Shown in pieces: positions 1 through 6,075 of a stretch of 9,196 nucleotides of DNA. Position numbers and translations under genes: made by a program. The notes beneath the pieces were generated by a model. That model did no database searches. It saw only the letters and a list, made by a program, of their open reading frames with translations, and was not told the origin of the DNA. The DNA comes from Nitrospinaceae bacterium (lineage in GTDB: Bacteria; Nitrospinota; Nitrospinia; Nitrospinales; VA-1), in the NCBI GenBank assembly GCA_029261675.1, contig JAJDBA010000034.1:1-9196 (forward strand), given 5' to 3'. Position 1 is the first letter of the stretch, and every line of letters begins with the position of its first letter.

Positions 1-74
1 ACTGCATTGGACATCACCCCTTCTGATCTTCTTTGTAATTCTTCACGTTTTGGAATTAGATAATTTCTTCGTCT

Positions 75-199
75 ATTCTCCCTTTTCGGTGAACTCCATG
101 CCTTTTTGGTTATGTTACAGTGCTTGCCAAGAAATACTCTTCCTCGGCAAGCACTGGAACATATCCAAAAAGGCATGGAGTTCACCGAAAAGGGAGAAT
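75..199. repeat. Long quasi-palindrome across the 5' end of the TPR-cupredoxin gene
   Basis: Positions 75-134 are the near-exact reverse complement of 140-199, centred at 137. The outer 35 bp (75-109 against 165-199) pair perfectly. The inner part has four mismatches (110/164, 117/157, 129/145, 132/142). Pairing stops abruptly outside 75/199. The right arm is coding sequence of the following gene (around residues GMEFTEKGEF), so the left arm is an inverted copy of that coding sequence and is not itself an obvious gene. Arms this long are normally unstable, so this could be a real inverted duplication or an assembly or amplification artefact. The abrupt outer end argues against a simple fold-back of the whole read. 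Confidence 0.85.
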
Positions 200-1794
200 T
201 CAACGCCGGTAGCATGGAATTTGAAAAAGCCTCCGTTATCAGTCCCGACTCGTCAGAGCTTTACTCCATCTGGGGTGCCGCGTTGCGGATGGCAAAAAAG
301 TTTGAAGGTGCCAACAAGCGCTTTGCCAGAGCCCACGAACTATCTCCAAACGATAGCGAAATCACTTTCAACTGGGCCATGTCTCAACTGGAAGGCGACA
401 TTCCCGAAGACGCGATCCGCCTATTCCAGAAAACCATCGATCTGGCACCCAACAACCTTATGGCCTACAACTTGTTGGGCAAATCTTATGGTCGGAAAAA
501 AATGTACGACCAAGAAGTCAGCGCTTATAAAAAAGCGCTTGAGATCGAGCCTGATTTTGCTTTAGTCCATTTCAACCTCGGCATCGTTCTGGGAATCCAG
601 AAGAAATTTGAATCGGCTGCACCCCATTTTTTGAAAGCCATTGAACTGGACAAACAATATGAAAAACCCTTCGTAATCCAGATGCTAACCGCCTTGGGCA
701 AATACGATCCTGCAGCAGAAAAACCGATCAACCAACCCAAGCCACAAACACCTAAACCCGAACCCGTAAAACAAGCCAAAGTCGCACCCGCTAAAGTAGA
801 AGAAAAGAAAGAAGAAGGTTCCGGGTCGGAACACAAAATGGAAGAAGGTTCCAAAAAAGTCAACGAGACCACTCACGTCAAAGGTACGATTCTTATAAAT
901 GGCAAGGCTCCCAGTCCCAACACATTGGTCTTTTTAGAGACCAAAACCAAAATGCGCGCACAAGGCCAGAAAAAGGGAGCGACACTGACTATAAATCAGA
1001 GCGGTTTAAATTTTCAACCTCGCCATTCCGTTATTCAAGTGGGAACCACCGTAACTTTCGCGAACCATGACAAGGAAGTTCATAATATTTTTTCAAAGTC
1101 TCTAAGCAACCAGTTTAATCTTGGAGCCATGGCTTCAGGGGCTTTCAAAACCATCGAGTTCAACACTGCCGGCCCCATCGTATTGCGTTGCAACATGCAC
1201 AAAGACATGATCGGCACTCTCTTTGTCGTTCCAAACGGTCACTACACACAGCCCAATGCAAAAGGAGAATATGAATTTAAAAATGTTAAAAGCGAAGGCT
1301 ATATCATGCAAGTCTGGGCGCCTATGCTTAGCCCTGACGAAGTGGAAGCAAACCTCCGCTCTGCCGATCTGACAGGAGTCGACCAAACCATTGACTTCGA
1401 TATTAAATCGGCCTCGGTTCCTGGGGAAATTCACGACATGACCGACCCTACCGATTACAACGCGATCGTCGACAACATTGAACGAGAAATGTTCCAGGCC
1501 ATCGAAGACTGGAAAAACGGCAAAAAATTCATCTCGCGAAAACGGATGTTGATGGCAGTCACCAAACATTTTGCAGGAGAAGGCCTGAAAGGTGCCATCG
1601 CCAAAAGCTTCAGTTCCAAACGCAGCATCCTTTTAGAACGAAAACTGGATAAAATTCGTAAAGAAATTTCAGGCTACGGCAAAACCGAAGAACCGGTAAC
1701 CGAAGCCTCTTTAAGAAGCCAAGCCGAATTCGCCGTGTCGCAGTTACGTAACAACGTAAAAGAACTCGAAGCCCGCCTCAAACCCGCCCCCTAG
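106..1794 (+). CDS. TPR-repeat protein with C-terminal type-1 copper (cupredoxin) domain
   Basis: A 562-residue protein. Residues about 16-185 form roughly five tetratricopeptide repeats, for example the helix pair ending KKALEIEPDF. Residues about 206-253 are a Pro/Lys/Glu-rich linker. Residues about 258-375 look like a plastocyanin-type cupredoxin, with His326 (in VHNIF) and the cluster Cys362-x2-His365-x2-Met368, a complete type-1 copper ligand set. A beta-rich segment (about 376-436) and a charged helical tail (about 450-562) follow. TPRs usually mediate protein contacts and cupredoxins carry electrons, so an extracytoplasmic redox or scaffold role is inferred. No convincing signal peptide is visible. 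The start is uncertain: TTG 106 and ATG 112 both lie inside the palindrome, neither has a Shine-Dalgarno, and an in-frame stop lies at 61. The true N-terminus may have been displaced by the inverted repeat. The gene stands alone; its terminal hairpin begins inside the last codons. Confidence 0.85.
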   Translation: MVMLQCLPRNTLPRQALEHIQKGMEFTEKGEFNAGSMEFEKASVISPDSSELYSIWGAALRMAKKFEGANKRFARAHELSPNDSEITFNWAMSQLEGDIPEDAIRLFQKTIDLAPNNLMAYNLLGKSYGRKKMYDQEVSAYKKALEIEPDFALVHFNLGIVLGIQKKFESAAPHFLKAIELDKQYEKPFVIQMLTALGKYDPAAEKPINQPKPQTPKPEPVKQAKVAPAKVEEKKEEGSGSEHKMEEGSKKVNETTHVKGTILINGKAPSPNTLVFLETKTKMRAQGQKKGATLTINQSGLNFQPRHSVIQVGTTVTFANHDKEVHNIFSKSLSNQFNLGAMASGAFKTIEFNTAGPIVLRCNMHKDMIGTLFVVPNGHYTQPNAKGEYEFKNVKSEGYIMQVWAPMLSPDEVEANLRSADLTGVDQTIDFDIKSASVPGEIHDMTDPTDYNAIVDNIEREMFQAIEDWKNGKKFISRKRMLMAVTKHFAGEGLKGAIAKSFSSKRSILLERKLDKIRKEISGYGKTEEPVTEASLRSQAEFAVSQLRNNVKELEARLKPAP

Positions 1795-1822
1795 CCGGGG
1801 GAGGCCGACCCCTTAGCAGGGG
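1787..1822 (+). terminator. Tandem GC hairpins at the end of the TPR-cupredoxin gene
   Basis: Two hairpins lie in tandem. The first pairs CCCCC (1787-1791) with GGGGG (1797-1801) and has the TAG stop codon in its loop. The second pairs CCCC (1809-1812) with GGGG (1819-1822). The units resemble each other (C-run, TAGC, G-run, AGGC), so they look like a short duplicated element. No T-run follows, so intrinsic termination is only possible; mRNA 3'-end protection is another option. Confidence 0.4.
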
Positions 1823-1892
1823 AGGCGGATAAGTCAATGCTCTTATAGTGAAACAAATACCCATAGGCTTCTAGAATTGGTTACTCCAATAT

Positions 1893-1922
1893 TCCCCCTG
1901 AGAAGGGGGATTAAGGGGGTTG
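1893..1922. repeat. Dispersed hairpin repeat, TCCCCCTGAGAAGGGGGA type
   Basis: TCCCCCT (1893-1899) pairs perfectly with AGGGGGA (1904-1910) around a GAGA loop, and is followed by TTAAGGGGGTTG. A related sequence occurs at 9003-9030 (TCCCCTTGACAAGGGAAT), which suggests a dispersed repeat family. It lies in the 278-base spacer between the TPR-cupredoxin gene and cysS. It could also act as a terminator, but no clear T-run follows. Confidence 0.55.
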
Positions 1923-1959
1923 CCTCGTTTCCCGGCACACCCTCCGCAAGTCATCGCCA

Positions 1960-1973
1960 GCCGCAATAGCGGC
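1960..1973. other. Short perfect hairpin in the cysS upstream spacer
   Basis: GCCGC (1960-1964) and GCGGC (1969-1973) flank an AATA loop. A T-rich stretch begins about 20 bases later, too far for a standard intrinsic terminator. The remainder of the spacer up to the cysS start is AT-rich. I could not find a -35/-10 pair with acceptable spacing in it, and there is no T-box-like leader. Confidence 0.35.
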
Positions 1974-2072
1974 ACAGCGCTTACCCTTTACATCATTTTT
2001 AGGAAATTTTTCAATATCTTTGATGCAATAAAAAAATTATACCCATTCGCCTACGGGTGATATATTTAGGAG

Positions 2073-3512
2073 ATGAGCTTAAAAATATTCAATACCATGA
2101 GTGGGAAGAAAGAAGACTTTGTCCCACAAAAAGAAAAGCAGGTTGGCATGTATGTCTGTGGCGTCACTGTCTACGACTACTGTCATGTTGGCCACGCCCG
2201 TGCTGCTATTGTCTTCGACACGCTTTACCGCTATCTGCAATATCTCGGCAACGATGTGACTTTCATTCGCAACTTCACCGACATCGATGACAAGATCATC
2301 AACCGGGCCAACGAAGAAGGCGTCGACTGGCAGGAGGTCAACCGCAAATACATCGAAGCTTTTCATGAAGACATGGGGAAACTCAATATCTCCTCCCCCA
2401 CTGAAGAGCCGAAAGCTACCGATCACATCCCTGAAATGTTGGAGATGATCCAATCTCTTGTCGATCAAAACAAAGCTTATGAATCAGAAGGCGATGTTTT
2501 TTATTCCATCAAATCATTCAAGGAATACGGTTGCCTCTCTGGAAAAAACATAGACGATTTGCAGTCCGGTGCTCGTGTTGAAGTCAACGATACCAAAAGA
2601 GATCCACTGGATTTTGCCCTCTGGAAAAAGAGCAAGCCGGGAGAACCCTTTTGGGACAGCCCTTGGGGACCAGGCAGACCGGGTTGGCATATCGAATGCT
2701 CGGCGATGAGCAAAAAATATCTCGGCGACACCTTCGACATTCATGGCGGTGGCAAAGATTTGGTATTTCCGCACCATGAAAACGAAATCGCCCAGTCCTG
2801 CGGTTGCACTGGCAAGCAACCCGTTCGCTATTGGGTTCATAATGGATTCGTCAACATCGACAAGGAAAAGATGTCTAAATCTTTAGGCAACTTTTTTACC
2901 CTGCGCGATGTTTATAAAAAATATCATCCCGAAGTATTGCGCCTGTTTCTAATCAGCAGTCAGTACCGCAGTCCAATCGATTTTTCTGAAAAGAATCTGG
3001 AAGACGCCACCAAGGTGATGGCACGATTTTACGAAGGACTGGCCGGGGCAAACGAAAAACTAAAAGACCTCGACACAACCTCGATTTCAAATTTTCAGGA
3101 CAAGGTTAAAGAACATGCTCTGATAAAAAGTTTTGAAACGGCAATGAATGACGATTTGAACACCGCTGTGGTCATGGCTTCTCTAAATGAAGGACTACGA
3201 AACATCAACTCAGGGTTAAACAATGCGAACAACTTGGAAGATTTTGCAGTATCGACCCATGCATGGCTGAGCGTTGGGAAAGTTCTCGGATTGTTTTCTC
3301 GAACCCCTGAACAATTCGAAACGGAATTATTTGCGATCAAAAACGAGAACCTCAATCTCGACGTTAAAAAAATAGAACAATTGATCGCCGACCGCAATGA
3401 CGCGCGCAGTTCCAAAAATTGGGCAGAAGCCGACCGCTGTCGCGACGAATTAACCGCAATGGGTGTGCTGATTGAAGATACTGCCAACGGCACTGAATGG
3501 AAGATCAAATGA
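2073..3512 (+). CDS. cysS: Cysteinyl-tRNA synthetase
   Basis: A 479-residue class I aminoacyl-tRNA synthetase that attaches cysteine to tRNA-Cys in the cytoplasm using ATP. The N-terminus MSLKIFNT matches the family start. The HIGH-type motif is HVGH (38-41) and the KMSKS loop is at 266-270. The zinc ligands expected from the E. coli enzyme are all present: Cys29, Cys209, His234 and Glu238, the last two in HHENE. The C-terminal helical anticodon-binding region is complete, and the length is typical. The start is secure from homology. Its Shine-Dalgarno (AGGAG, 2068-2072) touches the ATG with no spacer, which is unusual. The stop overlaps the next gene's start as ATGA (3509-3512), so the two are probably co-transcribed and translationally coupled. 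Confidence 0.98.
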   Translation: MSLKIFNTMSGKKEDFVPQKEKQVGMYVCGVTVYDYCHVGHARAAIVFDTLYRYLQYLGNDVTFIRNFTDIDDKIINRANEEGVDWQEVNRKYIEAFHEDMGKLNISSPTEEPKATDHIPEMLEMIQSLVDQNKAYESEGDVFYSIKSFKEYGCLSGKNIDDLQSGARVEVNDTKRDPLDFALWKKSKPGEPFWDSPWGPGRPGWHIECSAMSKKYLGDTFDIHGGGKDLVFPHHENEIAQSCGCTGKQPVRYWVHNGFVNIDKEKMSKSLGNFFTLRDVYKKYHPEVLRLFLISSQYRSPIDFSEKNLEDATKVMARFYEGLAGANEKLKDLDTTSISNFQDKVKEHALIKSFETAMNDDLNTAVVMASLNEGLRNINSGLNNANNLEDFAVSTHAWLSVGKVLGLFSRTPEQFETELFAIKNENLNLDVKKIEQLIADRNDARSSKNWAEADRCRDELTAMGVLIEDTANGTEWKIK

Positions 3513-5008
3513 TCGCCGCGGAGAAATTTTCAGATGCTTATTTGAAATTTACCCGCGTCTTAAATCAGTTTGAAGTTCGAGAAGAAGACCACACGATACG
3601 CGTCCCCGAAAAAGTAATTCGCTGCATCTGGAACGACCAGTTATTCTGTTCTCCCAAGCTCAAAACCCAGGACGATCAAAATTTAGAAATCATATACCCC
3701 GGCTACTGGAACTTTGGCAAAGGGCCCGACTTTACCAGCGCAACCATCAAGGTCAACGGCAAGGTATACGAAGGAGATGTCGAACTGCATGTCTATGCCA
3801 CCGATTGGGGGAACCACGGTCATTCGCAAAATCCGGATTTCGACAATGTCATTCTGCACGTCTATATGTGGCAGGGACGAGGCAAGCAACCGCCTAAACA
3901 AAAGAAAAAAAACAATGCCACATTCGATTTCGAGATAAAGGATTTTCTGACCAAAGGAATTCTCGATCTCAACGATGAACTGGATTTTGAAAACTATCCG
4001 GTTCTCAACCAATGCAATGTAGGGCTCTGTCACGAACCGCTTTCCAAATTGTCCGAAGAAAAGTTGACTCAACTACTCAACGCCGCTGGCGAAGCGAGGG
4101 TACTGAGAAAACTGGAACGCTTTCACGATCCGATCATCATCGATGGCTACGAGCAAACTTTTTATCGAGGTGTCGCAGAAGCTCTGGGATACCCCAACAA
4201 CAAACAACCGTTTCAAATTCTTGCCGACACCCTGCCTCTCACGACGTTGAGAGATTTGGTTCCTGCAAAATTTAAGGGAGAGGAAAGAGCTCTTCACTAT
4301 CAGGCCTTGCTTTTCGGTGCCTCAGGATTGATAGATTCCAAAAGCTGGAAAGAGATACCGGCTTTGCGCAAGCTGGTCAAAATATTGGAGAGCTACAAAA
4401 ACTCATTGCCTGATTCTCCGCTTGCAAAAAAAGATTGGTGCTTTCGTGCCATTCGTCCGGCGAACTACCCTTACAGACGAATTGCGGGATTAGCTTATCT
4501 AGTTGTTCTCAATGAAAAGAAAGGCCTGTTTGCCAACTTCATTCAAGCTATTTCCACATTGAAAAGCAAAAATACCTCTCGAAAAGAGGTCGATAAACTT
4601 TTAAACTTTTTCTGCCTGGATGCCATAGACTACTGGTCGCAACATTACACACCGGGAGGAAAAACCCTAGCTGACGCACAACAACTTATCGGTGCCGCCC
4701 GGTCACGCGAAATCATTATCAATATTGGCCTCCCCATCGGATTGATTTTTGCCCGCGCAGGAAGGCTTGACAGTTTAGAAGAACGGCTCAATCATGTATT
4801 CCAGATCACCAAAGGGGCCAGCGACAATAAGTTAATCCGGTTCATGAAACATTATATTTTTGGTGATCAGGAAGAAATGCTGCGGCTACTATCCTCCGAA
4901 AAACAGGTGCAGGGATTGATGCAGGTTTATCAGGATTTTTGCACTCAGAGCCAAAATAACTGCTTGCACTGCCCTTTCCCCGATGTGATTGGCAAGTATT
5001 TTTCTTAA
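3509..5008 (+). CDS. DUF2851-family protein of unknown function
   Basis: About 499 residues. I recognise the DUF2851 pattern in the N-terminal third: a Trp-rich start (IRCIWNDQLF), then PGYWNFGKGPDF, GDVELHV, a DW followed by HGH, and NVILHV. Residues are numbered from ATG 3509: GPDF 72-75, Glu92, His94, Asp99, His103, His105, His117. This is spaced like a PD-(D/E)XK nuclease core with His in place of Lys; that comparison is my inference. The middle is helical. A Cys cluster ends the protein (Cys478, Cys485, Cys488), and Cys169/Cys174 lie upstream, so a metal or Fe-S site is possible. I prefer ATG 3509 over ATG 3497 because GGAAG (3499-3503) is spaced 5 bases before it and it forms an ATGA overlap with the cysS stop. 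No signal peptide or membrane segment is evident. Confidence 0.85.
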   Translation: MIAAEKFSDAYLKFTRVLNQFEVREEDHTIRVPEKVIRCIWNDQLFCSPKLKTQDDQNLEIIYPGYWNFGKGPDFTSATIKVNGKVYEGDVELHVYATDWGNHGHSQNPDFDNVILHVYMWQGRGKQPPKQKKKNNATFDFEIKDFLTKGILDLNDELDFENYPVLNQCNVGLCHEPLSKLSEEKLTQLLNAAGEARVLRKLERFHDPIIIDGYEQTFYRGVAEALGYPNNKQPFQILADTLPLTTLRDLVPAKFKGEERALHYQALLFGASGLIDSKSWKEIPALRKLVKILESYKNSLPDSPLAKKDWCFRAIRPANYPYRRIAGLAYLVVLNEKKGLFANFIQAISTLKSKNTSRKEVDKLLNFFCLDAIDYWSQHYTPGGKTLADAQQLIGAARSREIIINIGLPIGLIFARAGRLDSLEERLNHVFQITKGASDNKLIRFMKHYIFGDQEEMLRLLSSEKQVQGLMQVYQDFCTQSQNNCLHCPFPDVIGKYFS

Positions 5009-5122
5009 AAAACACCAAAAGTGCAGCATTCCCATTGCGCAATTCCTCAATTTCCCGTAAAATTGCTGTCCCCCTTGATTCTATTGAAAAATCAGGATAA
5101 AGTGAAATTTTCCCATTAAATT

Positions 5123-5241
5123 GGAGAGCTTTACATAATTAAGGAAGCCAAGATGCTTCGACAAGTTCAGCATAGCACCTACCCTGTTTTTAATGGGTTA
5201 TTCTGAGTTTTTCGAAGTACCTGAGAACCTGTAAAGATCTC
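5123..5241. mobile_element. MITE-like non-coding element, copy A, upstream of cysD
   Basis: A roughly 118-base element without an ORF. Its ends are inverted: GAGAGCTTTACA (5124-5135) against TGTAAAGATCTC (5230-5241), 11 of 12 matching. Inside is a second inverted pair: CTTCGACAAGTTCAGCATAG (5156-5175) against the stretch ending TTTTTCGAAG (5198-5217). ATTAAATT flanks it on both sides (5115-5122 and 5242-5249), consistent with a target-site duplication, though this AT-rich motif also recurs at 5259. A related copy lies at about 8900-9005. The rest of the 5009-5268 spacer shows nothing I can name. Confidence 0.65.
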
Positions 5242-5269
5242 ATTAAATTAAAGGAATTATTAAATTAAA
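5242..5269. repeat. Short tandem repeat around the cysD ribosome-binding site
   Basis: ATTAAATTAAA occurs at 5242-5252 and again at 5259-5269, a period of 17 bases. The only Shine-Dalgarno-like sequence (AAGGA, 5251-5255) lies between the copies, 13 bases before the cysD ATG. A small duplication may have pushed the RBS away from the start. Confidence 0.5.
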
Positions 5270-6075
5270 TGGATCATTTAGACGAACTTGAAAATCAGAG
5301 CATTTTTATACTCCGTGAGGCCTATAAAAACTTTAAAAACCTTGCCATGCTGTGGTCGATTGGTAAGGATTCCACAATATTGGTTTGGCTTGCACGTAAG
5401 GCCTTTTTTGGTCATTGTCCCATCCCTTTGGTTCATATAGACACCACTTATAAAATCCCGGCAATGATCGAATACCGTGATCATTATGCCAAGAAGTGGG
5501 GACTGAATCTGGTAGTCGGTAAAAACCAGAAAGCTTTGGATGAAGGCATGAACCACGAAAAAGGACGCATCGTTTGCTGTGAAGCCCTTAAAACCCAGGG
5601 CCTGCAATGCATCATGGACGAACATGGATACACTGGACTCATTCTCGGCATTCGACGTGATGAAGAAGGCACACGCGCCAAAGAGCGATATTTCTCACCG
5701 CGCGATAAAAACTTTGAATGGAATTTCAAAGACCAGCCGCCAGAACTTTGGGACCAATATAAAACTACATTTGCTGACGACACTCACATTCGCATCCACC
5801 CCATTCTTCATTGGACGGAGCTAAACGTTTGGGAATATATTTTGCGAGAGAAAATCCCTATCATCGATCTCTACTTTGCAACCCCCGAGGGCAAACGTTA
5901 CCGGTCATTAGGCTGTGCCCCTTGCACTGGTACCATAGACTCCAATGCCAAAAACGTGGAAGAAATCGTTGAAGAATTAAAACATGCCACAACAACATCA
6001 GAGCGCTCCGGTAGAGCACAGGATCAGGAAAATACCTATGCTATGCAGAAACTGCGAGCTAGAGGATATATGTAA
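5269..6075 (+). CDS. cysD: Sulfate adenylyltransferase subunit 2 (short form)
   Basis: The catalytic subunit of assimilatory-type ATP sulfurylase, which with CysN makes APS from sulfate and ATP in the cytoplasm. The PP-loop is SIGKDS (30-35). Other family signatures are LARKAFF, HIDTTYK, RRDEEGTRAKER, the WTELNVWEYI helix and the C-terminal TTSERSGR. At 268 residues it is shorter than E. coli CysD (about 302). The loss is mainly a loop of nearly 30 residues before the RSLGC segment, where this protein reads GCAPCTG (215-221) and E. coli has GCWPLTG. An in-frame TAA directly before the ATG fixes the start, but the candidate RBS is unusually far away (13 bases). The stop directly abuts the cysNC ATG, so the two form one transcription and assembly unit. 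Confidence 0.96.
   Translation: MDHLDELENQSIFILREAYKNFKNLAMLWSIGKDSTILVWLARKAFFGHCPIPLVHIDTTYKIPAMIEYRDHYAKKWGLNLVVGKNQKALDEGMNHEKGRIVCCEALKTQGLQCIMDEHGYTGLILGIRRDEEGTRAKERYFSPRDKNFEWNFKDQPPELWDQYKTTFADDTHIRIHPILHWTELNVWEYILREKIPIIDLYFATPEGKRYRSLGCAPCTGTIDSNAKNVEEIVEELKHATTTSERSGRAQDQENTYAMQKLRARGYM

Noticed and set aside
1..14. Possible minus-strand gene starting at ATG 14 and running off the left edge, with GAAGGGG upstream
   Set aside because: Only four codons are inside the window, so no protein evidence exists.
64..126. Hydrophobic in-frame stretch before the TPR start ending in LVMLQC, resembling a lipoprotein signal
   Set aside because: It has no usable start codon after the stop at 61, Gln before the Cys does not fit a lipobox, and it lies inside the inverted repeat.
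50..565. 171-residue plus-strand open frame
   Set aside because: It overlaps the TPR gene in another frame, and its sequence has no domain-like pattern, unlike the clear TPRs in the chosen frame.
1135..1569. 144-residue minus-strand open frame
   Set aside because: It is antisense to the cupredoxin domain and has no RBS or recognisable domain.
2020..2042. TTGATG and TTATAC as a cysS promoter
   Set aside because: The boxes are only 11 bases apart, too close for a sigma-70 promoter.
5068..5100. TCCCCCTTGATT as a third copy of the TCCCC hairpin repeat
   Set aside because: The right half lacks the matching G-run, so no hairpin forms.
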